A DNA stretch of 64,000 nucleotides from Chloroflexota bacterium (GCA_029262735.1 JAJCYY010000001.1:62001-126000); one strand, 5' to 3'. Positions 26,074 to 36,573 are shown, counted from the first letter of the stretch. Notes: generated from the letters alone by a model not told the origin. Program-made: numbers and translations.

Positions 26074-27972
26074 TCATTTCACCGGTTGAGCGGTTTCGAG
26101 GTTGTTGACGGTCCCCGGTTCAACGTGCGGGAACATCTTCCAACCTGTGACGGTATTGGGGTTGGTGACCCACAGCTTTGGAATGTCTGCGACCGTGATG
26201 AACGGCATCCATTCCCGTAGCCAGTCGGCTCGCTCTTCCCAGACAGCGATCTGCCCAGCACGATCCCCGGACAGGGACTCCCATCTATTCTGGAAGCTCT
26301 GAAGCTCTGGAATCTCCACAGCACCATTCCAACCAACTCCGTGTGAGTTGTAGGTCGCGGTGCGCAGGTGGGCGCTGGCGTAGTTGATGCCGTCACCAAC
26401 CAGGAACCACATCCAGGGCGAGTCCTGCTCTTTGGTCATCAGGTTCGGACGGCCTGCGGTGTAAGAGATCGCATTCTGATTGGCCCTGATACCGATGTTC
26501 TCCCACATTGCAGCGATCGCCTGTGCAACCTCAACGTCAACGTTAGGAAAGTCGTTCGGAATCCAGAAGTCGAACTCGAAGCCGCCAGCGTAGCCGGCTT
26601 CTGCCAGCAGGGCTTTCGCACCCTCAGGGTCGAATGGAACCGTCCACTTGTCATCCCACTCCGGAACCGTGATCGGAATGCCCGGGATGTAGGAGACAGG
26701 AGCCAGACCACCGAGAATTGTTTCTGTGATGGCTTCCCTGTCGAGTGCCATCGACATCGCCACTCGCACCTTCCTTGCGCGTTCGTGGCGCGCCGGGTCG
26801 GAAGGGTCACCGATCCAGGGGTGGTCGTCGTCAGGCTTGAATCCGGGCCTGGTGTTAACCGACTCGCCCTGGAATTCGTGTACGCCAGGCTGATACCAGA
26901 AGTTCCCACCTACAAACACTCCTGCGTGGAAAAAGTTTCGCAGTGTGTCGTTGGCCACAAATCCGTCATCAACAAGCGCTTTCACGTTCTTCAACGAGGC
27001 TTCAACAATATCGGCCGCGTTTGTTTGTATCAGCGCGATCCGGGTCTGCTCCGTCGGTACCTCAAGCATGTGCAGCTCGGAAAAGCCCGGCGTTACGCGC
27101 CAGTGATCCACAACGGCGTTCGCCTTAATCTCAACACCGGCGGTCCAGTTCTGCGGGTCCCATGGTCCGGTTGCGACCAGGGTGGTGACGGCGTCTTCTT
27201 CGCCAACGCGGTCGTACACAGCCTTACTTAGGATGCACTGGCCGGAGCTTTCTCCACCGTGAATGAATCCCCATCGACTGGCCAGCGGCTCCGGAGTGTC
27301 GAACTCCGCCAGCACCGTGTACTTGTCGACAGCAACCCACGGCTCCCATGTCGTCAGCAAGCTGGCTCCACCACCAGCTGTGCTCTCAGGATTGTCCGCA
27401 CCGGCATTGTTGTAGCTGAACACCACATCGTCGGCGGTCATCTCGCCGTTGCCTTTGTGGAACTGAATCCCTTCCCTGAGATTGAATACCATCGATTTTC
27501 CGTCAGGTGTAAGCGCCCAGGATTTGGCGAGTTGTGACACGACTTTATTCGCGTCGTCTACGTCAACTGTTGCCAGGCTTTCACACATCCCCCAGTCAGC
27601 CCTGAAAATACCACGGGGGTAAGGGGCGAGTGCATTGACGAAAATTGGTGATCCTACTGATGGCAGGGCCACTGTTAGCTTGCCGCTGGGACCGGCCGCA
27701 GGGGCCGCAACAGTCGCCTGCACCGCGGTTGGCGCGGTGGCAACGGTCGGGCTCGGCACGATCGTCGGAGCCGGTCCGGTGGTTGCCGGAGGTCGCTGCG
27801 TCGGCTGTGCCGGTTGCGTCGCTTGCGGTGCCTGTTGAGTTGGCTGTTGGGCTTGAGATGTTGATGTGGGCGCGGGATCGCTACTTCCGCACGCAACAGC
27901 AACCGCCATGGCGCCAATCACGCCTAGCAGCAAAAATTTCTGCAGCCGTCCATTTAATGTGATTCGATACAT
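26074..27972 (-). CDS. ABC transporter substrate-binding lipoprotein, family 5
   Basis: A 632-aa SBP_bac_5 lipoprotein. Signal peptide ends in lipobox AVAVAC (Cys28), followed by an unusually long Thr/Pro/Gln/Ala-rich linker of about 70 residues, then the ligand-binding fold (SWALTPDGKSMVFNLREGIQ, FHKGNGEMTADDVVFSYNN, KVRVAMSMALDREAITETIL). Larger than the 5210-6910 paralogue. AT-rich sequence with TTATTATAAG lies 15-25 nt upstream of the start and could be part of its promoter. Ligand unknown; neighbours suggest a carboxylated or sugar-derived compound. Confidence 0.9.
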   Translation of the reverse strand: MYRITLNGRLQKFLLLGVIGAMAVAVACGSSDPAPTSTSQAQQPTQQAPQATQPAQPTQRPPATTGPAPTIVPSPTVATAPTAVQATVAAPAAGPSGKLTVALPSVGSPIFVNALAPYPRGIFRADWGMCESLATVDVDDANKVVSQLAKSWALTPDGKSMVFNLREGIQFHKGNGEMTADDVVFSYNNAGADNPESTAGGGASLLTTWEPWVAVDKYTVLAEFDTPEPLASRWGFIHGGESSGQCILSKAVYDRVGEEDAVTTLVATGPWDPQNWTAGVEIKANAVVDHWRVTPGFSELHMLEVPTEQTRIALIQTNAADIVEASLKNVKALVDDGFVANDTLRNFFHAGVFVGGNFWYQPGVHEFQGESVNTRPGFKPDDDHPWIGDPSDPARHERARKVRVAMSMALDREAITETILGGLAPVSYIPGIPITVPEWDDKWTVPFDPEGAKALLAEAGYAGGFEFDFWIPNDFPNVDVEVAQAIAAMWENIGIRANQNAISYTAGRPNLMTKEQDSPWMWFLVGDGINYASAHLRTATYNSHGVGWNGAVEIPELQSFQNRWESLSGDRAGQIAVWEERADWLREWMPFITVADIPKLWVTNPNTVTGWKMFPHVEPGTVNNLETAQPVK

Positions 27973-28262
27973 ATTCCGTCTTTTCTTATAATAAGTGTGA
28001 TGAGTTACGGTTCAGTTTCGGAAGTGCTGCTTGCTCCTATCGGTAGCTAGTTGCGATTTCAGATCCTGTCTCAAGTGCCGGCTCACCAGAACAGAGTTGT
28101 CTTTCGCATGGCGATCGTCAACACCGGCGGGAGAATAGCACTCGTAAAATGTCGAGTCAACGAGATTGATCTACGGCTACTAGCCAATCGCCGAGCGACA
28201 TCGGCCAGCAAGCTCGCAGGAGGCTGATCTCGGCCGGATACGGGGATCCGGAGTCAGCCCAC
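27973..28262 (-). other. 290-bp intergenic region upstream of the binding-protein gene
   Basis: No credible gene on either strand. The only features noticed are an AT-rich stretch with overlapping -10-like hexamers (TTATTATAAG on the minus strand, near 27987-27997) and no matching -35 close to consensus. It probably holds the promoter of the transport genes. Confidence 0.4.
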
Positions 28263-29093
28263 CTACTCGAAATCGCCTACTGATCGGAGATACCCGGCAA
28301 ACTGCCTCGCTCCTTCTCCAATGTCCATCCCGTCCGCAACATTCTGGTGAACTGTCACATATCCGCCGTAGCCCATCTTGCCGAGCACCTCCATGATGGG
28401 GGCGAAGTCGATGCCGTCCGGTTCACCAAACGGCACAAGGTCAAATGGAACTGGTCCATTGATCCAGGTCTCGATCGTCTGTCCGCCGCGCTCCCACGGT
28501 TTCATGTTCTGGAGATACACGTTCATCAGCCACGGCTCGAACTCTCGGAGCACCGATTCTCCATATTCCTGTCCGCAAACCAGCAGATTAGCCGGCTCGT
28601 AGATGATGCCGAAGTTCTCTCTGTCGACCTGCCTCAGCACCTGGACCGACTTCTCAACCGTCTCGAACAGTGTGCAGGTGTGGCTCTGGTGGGCCAGTCG
28701 GATTCCGCGGTCGGCCGCCTCGTCCGCCGATCGCTGCGCCCATGCGATGTCGGTGTCTGCTTTCATGCCGATTCGGATCAGGTCAGAGCCCAGCGCCGCT
28801 GCAAGGTCCAGGAATGGAGTGATGTTGCGAAGGGCCATCTGGGCACGATCATTGTTGGCCGGTGTATCGATGTCACCTGTCACCATCGAGAAAGGGAGCC
28901 CGTGTTGCGAAGCAATCTCCCTTGCAGCTTTCGCGTCGGCCAGCGGATGCTGAACCCCAACCTGGGACGCCCTCATGCAGAGAGCGCTGTACCCGGCGTC
29001 CTTGGCCAGCGACGCCATGTCATCCAGGCCCATTAGGGCTTTTTCTTTTTGTCGCGGCACTTCGGCGACGCGGGTCGACAGCGATAGCTTCAT
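28263..29093 (-). CDS. Sugar phosphate isomerase/epimerase family TIM-barrel protein
   Basis: A 276-aa protein of the xylose-isomerase-like/AP-endonuclease-2 superfamily. Recognisable segments: LSLSTRVAEVPRQKE start, MVTGDIDTPAN, LGSDLIRIGMK, LAHQSHTCTLFETVE with metal-type His, FGIIYEPANLLVCGQEYG, and the C-terminal MGYGGYVTVHQN. These positions correspond to the Glu/His/Asp metal ligands of the fold. Part of the minus-strand run between the FAH-family gene and the transporter genes; probably isomerises or dehydrates the transported compound. Confidence 0.82.
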   Translation of the reverse strand: MKLSLSTRVAEVPRQKEKALMGLDDMASLAKDAGYSALCMRASQVGVQHPLADAKAAREIASQHGLPFSMVTGDIDTPANNDRAQMALRNITPFLDLAAALGSDLIRIGMKADTDIAWAQRSADEAADRGIRLAHQSHTCTLFETVEKSVQVLRQVDRENFGIIYEPANLLVCGQEYGESVLREFEPWLMNVYLQNMKPWERGGQTIETWINGPVPFDLVPFGEPDGIDFAPIMEVLGKMGYGGYVTVHQNVADGMDIGEGARQFAGYLRSVGDFE

Positions 29094-29161
29094 AGTCGCT
29101 CTTTCACGATCGAAAATGTGATTTGTTTAGACGCGGTCGGATTCGGAAGAAATTACTCAGA

Positions 29162-30061
29162 CTAGTGAGCTGCGCCTTCCCGTTCTTCTTGCTGAGCAAC
29201 GGTCTCACGAACCCATGTTCGCTTTTGATCATCGCGGACCTTGACGGACAGGCGTCCGAGACCGGTGACTTCCAGTTCGACCGTCTCGCCGTCCTGCATC
29301 GGTCCAAGCCCGCGATGATTGGTGCCGGTAGCAATAATGTCGCCGGGTTCCAGGGTCACCTCGTTTGAAACCCACTCGACTACTTCGGACACAGGTCGTG
29401 CCATATCCGACGTGTCGAAGTCGTGTCGAAGCTCGCCATCGCTCCAGAGCTTGATGTCGAGCTTCTGCGGATCAGGGACTTCGTCTGCAGTCAGGATCCA
29501 CGGCCCGATCGGTCCGAAGGTGTCCCACGACTTCTGCCACCAGAAACTGTTGTTACCGTTCGGGGTGATTCCGCGCGCTGATACATCCATGAAGTTCAGG
29601 TAGCCGAAAACGTGGTCCATAGCGTTGGCTGACGTTACTCTGCTTGCCGTCTTTCCAATCACCACGCCCAGTTCAGCTTCGTGGTGGAACACCCCCGCGG
29701 GTGCGTCCGGTAACACCACAATATCGCCACTGCCAATGACCGATGATGGCGCTTTCAGGAACGCGTCCACATCAAGGGCGACGGGTATCGTGCCGGACTC
29801 CATGTAGTTTCCCGCCATGCATACGATCTTGCCAGGCTGCGGCACTGGGGGCCGGATTCGCACCGAACTCAATGGGCGTCCATCACGATCGCGTGCCGCT
29901 GCTTCCAGTTGATCCCGGAACTCGTCAAAGCGTGTGATAAGTCCGTTCAGCCAGTCCTGTGGCCTGAGCCGCGGGATGGACTCAAGCAGGTCAGCGACCT
30001 CGATCACCTGGTCTCCACTGACCACAGCAGGAATAAAATCGTCGACGAAAGTGAAGCGCAT
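29162..30061 (-). CDS. Fumarylacetoacetate hydrolase (FAH) family protein
   Basis: A 299-aa FAH-fold enzyme. The metal-binding segment HHEAELGVVIGKTASRVTSANAMDHVFGYLNFMDVS contains the conserved Glu residues and GY motif, and the C-terminal LEPGDIIATGTNHRGLGPMQDGETVELEVTGLG is diagnostic. Known activities include acylpyruvate hydrolysis, 2-oxo-hept-3-ene-dioate hydration and 2-keto-3-deoxy-acid dehydration. It lies 68 bp upstream of the isomerase gene in the same direction. Confidence 0.88.
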   Translation of the reverse strand: MRFTFVDDFIPAVVSGDQVIEVADLLESIPRLRPQDWLNGLITRFDEFRDQLEAAARDRDGRPLSSVRIRPPVPQPGKIVCMAGNYMESGTIPVALDVDAFLKAPSSVIGSGDIVVLPDAPAGVFHHEAELGVVIGKTASRVTSANAMDHVFGYLNFMDVSARGITPNGNNSFWWQKSWDTFGPIGPWILTADEVPDPQKLDIKLWSDGELRHDFDTSDMARPVSEVVEWVSNEVTLEPGDIIATGTNHRGLGPMQDGETVELEVTGLGRLSVKVRDDQKRTWVRETVAQQEEREGAAH

Positions 30062-30182
30062 TTTTGGCCCCAGTCTGATGGCTAAGATGAATTGTGACGG
30101 TTTGACGTTCGGCGAGAGTCTACAGCATCAAGACTTGCCGTAAAGACGAACTGGATTCGCTGTTCTCGCGGACACACCTACA

Positions 30183-31106
30183 CTAGCGAAGTGTGCCTGT
30201 CTCCAGATCAACCAGCTCATGTGCGAGGGTAGTGAGCGCTCGCCATGCTTCTTCGAGGTGGCGTGCAGAACCTGCCGTCGGGCTGTTGCGCTTAGTGTCG
30301 AGCAGGACATGTTCTGCGCCCAGTTCCTGAAGCTGCTCGAGGTCATGCCTAACCTGATCCAGGGATCCTTCGCCTGCCACACGGGTATCTTCGGACAGCG
30401 GTTTTTCAGTGATTCGACACCAGATACGCGGGGCAAGCGCTGGGACAGGCCGGCCCTCTGCTTCAGCTATCCGCCTGATCTCCGGCATGCCTTTTTCGCG
30501 AAGCCAGTCGATGGTGGCGCCAATCGGATGCCAGGCATCACCATGCAAGACGGCCCGCCTGATCGCTCTCTTACTGCTGCCACCGACCCAGACAGGCGGG
30601 TGTGGAGACTGCAACGGCCGTGGCGAGACGGTTACGTCAGTGAACGACACGTAGTGGCCGTCGAAGCTGACGGTATCGTTCTCCCAGAGTAATTTGACCG
30701 CAGCCAAGAACTCGTCCGTCACTGCACCACGCTGGCGAAACGGCATGCCCAACACGTCGAACTCGGACTCGGCCCATCCGACTCCGACACCAACGATCAA
30801 CCGCCCTCCGCTGAGTTGATCCAGTGTCGATGTCAGATGAGCAAGGAGTGACGGGTGCTTGTGCGGGACAACGATCACTGTGAAGCCGAGCTTGATCCGC
30901 CTGGTTTTGCCAGCCAACCAGGCCATCGTTGTAAACGGCTCGTAGTAAGGAGCTGGATAGTCTTGCAAGACCTCAGGCGTCAGCGCGGTGTGGTCGCCCG
31001 TCAGTACGAAATCGAACCCAATCGCCTCTGCGAAGCGTGCCCACCGCAGCATCAGATCAGGATCTGTGCCAGGGCCGAACTGGGGAAGTTTGACGCCGAA
31101 TTTCAT
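30183..31106 (-). CDS. LLM-class (luciferase-like) F420-type oxidoreductase
   Basis: A 307-aa bacterial-luciferase-like TIM-barrel. Start ATG 31106 with AGGA upstream gives MKFGVKLPQFGPGTDPDLML, the usual beginning; the longer frame to 31136 has no support. Other segments: GFDFVLTGDHT, IKLGFTVIVVPHKHPSLLA, LDQLSGGRLIVGVGVGWAESEFDVLG, and SPHPPVWVGGSSKRAIRRA. These match coenzyme F420-dependent oxidoreductases (TIGR03619-like) better than FMN alkanal monooxygenases, but cofactor choice is inference. Confidence 0.87.
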   Translation of the reverse strand: MKFGVKLPQFGPGTDPDLMLRWARFAEAIGFDFVLTGDHTALTPEVLQDYPAPYYEPFTTMAWLAGKTRRIKLGFTVIVVPHKHPSLLAHLTSTLDQLSGGRLIVGVGVGWAESEFDVLGMPFRQRGAVTDEFLAAVKLLWENDTVSFDGHYVSFTDVTVSPRPLQSPHPPVWVGGSSKRAIRRAVLHGDAWHPIGATIDWLREKGMPEIRRIAEAEGRPVPALAPRIWCRITEKPLSEDTRVAGEGSLDQVRHDLEQLQELGAEHVLLDTKRNSPTAGSARHLEEAWRALTTLAHELVDLETGTLR

Positions 31107-31206
31107 CGAGGCTCGTCCTTGATACAAGAGATGCAAAACGAATGGCGTCTAATTATGCGCTCATACGGTGCGCCTGTTACGGAAGAGATCGCTCGAATGG
31201 TGCCGT

Positions 31207-31398
31207 AGGGACAATCGCGTCCCTGGTTCGACACTTCACTTCAATGAAGTTGAGTCGGGCTGCGGCTTTGGCGCTAGCACGTGAGTAATGTGGCACCTGG
31301 CAGTCTGGCTAGTAGACAGCGTCTCGACCTTCATAGCAGCAGCTAGCCAGCCAAAAACAAATAGTGGCACCTGGATCGGTGCCACATGTCGAGACGCT
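31207..31398. repeat. Palindrome-dense intergenic tract downstream of tRNA-Ile
   Basis: Several perfect inverted repeats are packed here: AGGGAC/GTCCCT (31207-31224), ACTTCA/TGAAGT (31233-31250), CTGGCTAG (31305-31312) with CTAGCCAG (31343-31350), an 11-bp pair AGCGTCTCGAC (31318-31328) with GTCGAGACGCT (31388-31398), and GTGGCACC/GGTGCCAC (31364-31385). GTGGCACCTGG also occurs as a direct copy at 31290-31300, so GGTGCCAC has two possible partners. The second and third long-range pairs interlock, so they are exclusive or form a pseudoknot. No gene is visible between the LLM gene and the tRNA. Confidence 0.75.
31350..31385 (-). terminator. Intrinsic terminator of tRNA-Ile
   Basis: On the minus strand the 8-bp perfect stem GTGGCACC-GATCCA-GGTGCCAC starts 15 nt after the tRNA CCA end and is followed by TATTTGTTTTT. 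This is a good Rho-independent terminator for the tRNA transcript. Confidence 0.75.
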
Positions 31399-31399
31399 T

Positions 31400-31476
31400 T
31401 GGTGGGCCCGGGAAGACTCGAACTTCCGACCTCTACTTTATCAGAGTAGCGCTCTAACCGGCTGAGCTACGGGCCC
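31400..31476 (-). tRNA. tRNA-Ile (anticodon GAT), CCA encoded
   Basis: The minus strand shows acceptor GGGCCCG pairing CGGGCCC, D-arm TAGCTCAG...GGTTAGAGC, anticodon stem CTACT/AGTAG with loop CTGATAA (anticodon GAT), variable loop and T-arm GGTTCGAGTC-like, then A and encoded CCA. In many bacteria tRNA-Ile(GAT) sits in the 16S-23S spacer; here it is a separate gene 3.5 kb downstream of the 16S gene with two genes in between. Confidence 0.95.
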
Positions 31477-31546
31477 GTGTGAATGCCTGGCCGCGTGGCC
31501 ATTTTGTCCGGTATGCAATGCAAGAAAACCGCCGCGAAAAGCCTTT

Positions 31547-31975
31547 TCAAAGACAGTCTTCTCGACCAAGGCCAGGTAATTCTACAACGAGTTCCACCGG
31601 TGTGTTCCTGGCAACGACCAGCACAAGATTCTCCGTCGGAGAGGTGTTGACCGGCTGATGTGTTGCGTTCGGTGGCACATATATGAAGTCACCGGCGCTG
31701 ATCTGGTCTTCTTGGTCAAGCTTCGAGCCTGAAAGAAAGATTCCTGCACCACTGGCTACATAGATAGCCGACTCGCAGTTGGTGTGGTAGTGAGTTGTTG
31801 AGCACCGTCCCGGCGGGACCGTTGCAATCGCGAGATGAAGCCCGGATGATCCGGTCAAGGACTCAGAAACACCGGCAAGCCTAGTCATGGCACCGGAGTT
31901 AACCTCAACTTCGAGTTGATCTGAGCGAACTACTGTACAAGTCCTGTCTCCACTTCCCCCTGAGTCACTACTCAT
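31547..31975 (-). CDS. Cupin-domain protein
   Basis: A 142-aa single-domain cupin. Motif 1 HYHTNCESAIYVASGAG carries the two His and the Glu metal ligands; motif 2 GDFIYVPPNATHQPVN carries the third His. The short acidic/Ser/Gly N-terminus is not conserved. A promoter candidate (TTGAAC-N18-TAATAT) lies at 32012-32041. tRNA-Ile follows downstream on the same strand. Cupins of this size are often small-molecule isomerases, dioxygenases or sensors; no specific role can be given. Confidence 0.85.
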   Translation of the reverse strand: MSSDSGGSGDRTCTVVRSDQLEVEVNSGAMTRLAGVSESLTGSSGLHLAIATVPPGRCSTTHYHTNCESAIYVASGAGIFLSGSKLDQEDQISAGDFIYVPPNATHQPVNTSPTENLVLVVARNTPVELVVELPGLGREDCL

Positions 31976-32011
31976 TATGAATCTTCACTCATCAATTCTT
32001 GGTGTCTACAT

Positions 32012-32041
32012 ATATTATTGTAGTGCTTGTTCATCGTTCAA
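32012..32041 (-). promoter_or_regulatory. Promoter candidate for the cupin gene
   Basis: TTGAAC (32036-32041, minus strand) and TAATAT (32012-32017) with an 18-bp spacer, ending about 37 nt before the cupin ATG. The -35 overlaps the last codons of the membrane-protein gene. Confidence 0.5.
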
Positions 32042-34416
32042 TTCGACTCTGCCGCGATCCGGTGTGTTTCTGCCAATTCTGTCTCACCTCGTTTCAAATA
32101 TATCGCAGCGAGATCTTTGTGCGAAAGAGATGCGAATTGGGAGAACTTATCTCGCTCGATGGACGTCTCAAATGCCTCGATAGCCTCATCTTCCCTGTCG
32201 AGTCGTACTAGTGCCAGTCCCCTTACCCACCAGGCCTGCGGGATTGAACGAGTTTGGGCCTCCAGTTCGATCGCGTAGTCAGCTGTCGCGAGGCTCTTTT
32301 CATACATTGCTAGTTTGTTGACCTCGTCCATATCTCCAGCCGCGGCTACGTAAGCATTAGCGACAACAGCAATTACATTGCCTTCATTCGGAAATTGTTG
32401 TGCAAGATTCTCATAACGGAGTATCAGCTCATCGTTGAAAGTCCTTAATTCCTCCTCGTTTCTAAAAAATCTGTTCTCAAGCAGAAGTGCGGCGGTTTCC
32501 GCCAACAGGATACGCGTCCTTATTGCCAGCGGGTTGCGCTCGTGATACTCCAACAACAGAGCATAAGCCTGCCTGGCGGATCTCGCCGCATCTTCTGGTT
32601 GTTCGATCGCCATGAAGGTTCTGGCGTCTTCTATCAGTAGTTCTACAGGAAATACTGTGTAGTACTCAATCTGTGGGGCTGCATTTCGTGAACGCAAGAA
32701 CGTCTGGTACACCTCTGTTTTATCGACCGCTGTGGTTTGGCCGAATGCCGTTCTACTGGCGACCAACATCTGGGCGTCGACGAGGATAAAAACCACAAGC
32801 GCAAGCACTGCAGCGATCAGTCCAGCAATGAATGGCGCGGCAGATGCCGTCGAGTTGTTGCTCCTGCCTGCGACGTTCTTCATTGAGCCGCGAACCTCAG
32901 CGACTACCTCAGATTCCAGATTTGCCACCGACGACATCCTGAACAGGACAACCACGACGCCTACAAGTGCCCACGAAGTGAATAGATCGGAGACTCGTCC
33001 AACTCCGGTCAATTGCTCGACCGCAACACCGGTCATCGCTCCAAATATGGCGATGAAGCCAACGTTGAGTGCAGAGTTTGATCGCCCGTTTCGAAACAGA
33101 GCCAGGCCGGTGAGAAAGATCAACCAGCCGATGAGGCCGATGACGCCAATAAAGACGATGAACCCTACCCAACCTTGCTCTGCCAGTACCTGGAGCGGAC
33201 GGTTGTGGGCGTGGTCAACAACCTGAAGGGATATTCGAGGCTGAGAAACCAGTGATGACGAAAAACGAAGCATGTCCGGGCCAAAGCCGAACAATGGTCG
33301 AAGTCCCCTGGCAAGCCCCTCGTCTTCAGGAAGCGTGTCCCACGAGACCGCCAGTTCAAGCACATCACCCCAGATCTCACCTCTACCTCCAAGACCCGCA
33401 TCAATTCTTCCACTTCCGTCCGTGTTAGTCAGGTCGGTGAGCTGACCACTGAACTGCAGTGATCGCGCTTCACTCACATCGCCGGTGATAACACCTGTCA
33501 CAACCAGTACCAGCATGGCTACTACGACAACACCCGCCGCCAGAGCCAGCTGACGTTTGGGAAGAAGAAACACCATGCCGACGACTACTGCAAGTCCAGC
33601 TCCAACCAGTCCGGCCAGCGGTCCTCTTGATCCCGTAAACCACATAGCTATGAGCTGGATCACAAAAGCGATCGCGAGGACGCCAAGCCATCTATATCGG
33701 CCTGACCTTGGGAGCCTCAGTGCAATCGCAGCAGTGATCGGGATGCTAATGACAAGGTATGCCCCGAAGTGGATCGGGTTGCCAAATGACGAGTAGACGC
33801 GATTTGCATCACTCAGTTCCCTCAACGGGTCCCAACCGAAGTGTTGGGAGATTCCGTAGATCGAAGTGACGGAACCGATCGCTGCAATCACATACATGAC
33901 TCGCCACACCTGAGCTATCGTCTTCATGCGCATCACGATTGAAAGCAAGATCACCATCATTGAAACGAAGGAATACAGGCTGTAACCGCCCGATGCAGGC
34001 GTAAGTCCCCACAGGCTGAAAAACGGCATCGGCGAAAGCGCCGTTGAAATCGCGTAGATGAATGTGAATACTGCGATCAGGCCAAGGAGCAGGTTTGCTC
34101 GATCTTTCTTGAGCCAGTCGCCGATGTCGATAGTCTCGATTTTTTCGCCGCGTTGCCTGGCGGAGACGAATCTTGACGTCAAATCCCAGGTCAACAACAC
34201 AAGGGTCGTCAGGGCGAAGAAATGTAGTGCGTAACTCTTGCTCTCGTCGAACGTAACCAGGGATCCGTTGTACGAAAACAGAATTGGAATCAGACCAAGA
34301 GCGCTTAGCCACATCGCCTCGAGCCAGAACTCGGCCTTACTGACATTGGTCCAGTCGAAGGTCGATAATCGGGCGCGTGTACCGGCAACAGATACCAACG
34401 CGACAGTGCTCCTCAT
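32038..34416 (-). CDS. O-antigen ligase-like multi-spanning membrane protein with TPR-like C-terminus
   Basis: A 792-aa protein. Residues about 30-480 contain at least ten hydrophobic segments, with the Wzy/WaaL-type large central region (GFGPDMLRFSS...VDHAHNRPLQVLAEQGWVGFIVF), where the DxAHN segment and Arg are characteristic of the O-antigen ligase/polymerase (PF04932) family. One more TM segment lies near 540, and residues about 590-792 form alpha-helical TPR-like repeats (EDAARSARQAYALLLEYHERN; DREDEAIEAFETSIERDKFS). Known relatives transfer or polymerise undecaprenyl-linked glycans. A TATAAT lies 68 nt upstream. No other surface-glycan genes are adjacent. Confidence 0.8.
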   Translation of the reverse strand: MRSTVALVSVAGTRARLSTFDWTNVSKAEFWLEAMWLSALGLIPILFSYNGSLVTFDESKSYALHFFALTTLVLLTWDLTSRFVSARQRGEKIETIDIGDWLKKDRANLLLGLIAVFTFIYAISTALSPMPFFSLWGLTPASGGYSLYSFVSMMVILLSIVMRMKTIAQVWRVMYVIAAIGSVTSIYGISQHFGWDPLRELSDANRVYSSFGNPIHFGAYLVISIPITAAIALRLPRSGRYRWLGVLAIAFVIQLIAMWFTGSRGPLAGLVGAGLAVVVGMVFLLPKRQLALAAGVVVVAMLVLVVTGVITGDVSEARSLQFSGQLTDLTNTDGSGRIDAGLGGRGEIWGDVLELAVSWDTLPEDEGLARGLRPLFGFGPDMLRFSSSLVSQPRISLQVVDHAHNRPLQVLAEQGWVGFIVFIGVIGLIGWLIFLTGLALFRNGRSNSALNVGFIAIFGAMTGVAVEQLTGVGRVSDLFTSWALVGVVVVLFRMSSVANLESEVVAEVRGSMKNVAGRSNNSTASAAPFIAGLIAAVLALVVFILVDAQMLVASRTAFGQTTAVDKTEVYQTFLRSRNAAPQIEYYTVFPVELLIEDARTFMAIEQPEDAARSARQAYALLLEYHERNPLAIRTRILLAETAALLLENRFFRNEEELRTFNDELILRYENLAQQFPNEGNVIAVVANAYVAAAGDMDEVNKLAMYEKSLATADYAIELEAQTRSIPQAWWVRGLALVRLDREDEAIEAFETSIERDKFSQFASLSHKDLAAIYLKRGETELAETHRIAAESN

Positions 34417-34483
34417 AAGAGATTGAGGTTGACCAGAACACCGTTAAGTGGAACGGCCCTGTGAAAAGTTATTCGCCAGAGCG

Positions 34484-34489
34484 ATTATA
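34484..34489 (-). promoter_or_regulatory. -10 element candidate for the ligase-like gene
   Basis: A perfect TATAAT on the minus strand 68-73 nt ahead of the start codon; the -35 region (CCGTAA) is weak. It lies downstream of the 16S terminator, as expected for an independent promoter. Confidence 0.4.
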
Positions 34490-34593
34490 AGTCCTTGTAC
34501 TAGAACTTACGGGGAATTCCCGGAACTGGACGCCCATTGAACCGGTAAGGGCTGTCAACAAACGGTCGAATCCGTGCGGTCATATTCTCGCAA

Positions 34594-34619
34594 CAAAAAG
34601 ACCCGGCAGATGCCGGGTC
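34594..34619 (-). terminator. Intrinsic terminator of the 16S rRNA unit
   Basis: The minus strand carries GACCCGGC-ATCT-GCCGGGTC (8-bp perfect stem, 4-nt loop) followed directly by TTTTTG. It starts 4 nt beyond the 3' arm of the 16S processing stem, so the primary transcript ends here with no 23S or 5S gene. Confidence 0.85.
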
Positions 34620-34623
34620 AGTT

Positions 34624-34649
34624 CTTAACGGCTGAATAGTGGATGGAAA
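34624..34649 (-). other. 3' arm of the 16S precursor processing stem
   Basis: Complementary to 36476-36501 over 26 positions (17 consecutive perfect pairs, then one G-U and one mismatch in the remaining nine). In the transcript the two arms enclose the whole 16S gene, as in RNase III processing stems of bacterial rRNA. This arm lies 317 nt after the mature 3' end. Confidence 0.8.
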
Positions 34650-36461
<1,812 letters not shown>

Positions 36462-36475
36462 GAATTTTGACGAAC

Positions 36476-36501
36476 TTTCCATCCACTATTCAACTGTTAA
36501 G
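36476..36501 (-). other. 5' arm of the 16S precursor processing stem
   Basis: Leader sequence pairing with 34624-34649. Only 14 nt separate it from the mature 5' end. Its 5' half contains CACCTTAACAG, which resembles a boxA antitermination element (TGCTCTTTAACA); that resemblance is tentative. Confidence 0.75.
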
Positions 36502-36543
36502 GTGCCGCCCGAAATCAATCGAGTTTTTCTCGAGCGAACAATC

Positions 36544-36573
36544 AGTATATGCGGCGGCTCAGATGAGTGTCAA
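36544..36573 (-). promoter_or_regulatory. Sigma70-type promoter of the 16S gene
   Basis: TTGACA (36568-36573, minus strand), an 18-bp spacer and TATACT (36544-36549). Expected start near 36537, giving a leader of about 75 nt that holds a small hairpin (CTCGAG-AAAAA-CTCGA) and the processing stem arm. Best promoter match in the window. No other strong -35/-10 pair was noticed between here and 36710. Confidence 0.85.

Noticed and set aside
27635-27962. Plus-strand frames opposite the start of the second binding protein
   Set aside because: Produced by the low-complexity Thr/Pro/Gln linker codons of the real gene on the minus strand.
31280-31400. Possible T-box leader at the tRNA-Ile flank because of GGTGCCAC-like sequence
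   Set aside because: The T-box core (GGTGGNACCGCG) is absent, the tract is downstream of the tRNA on its transcript, and no synthetase gene follows.
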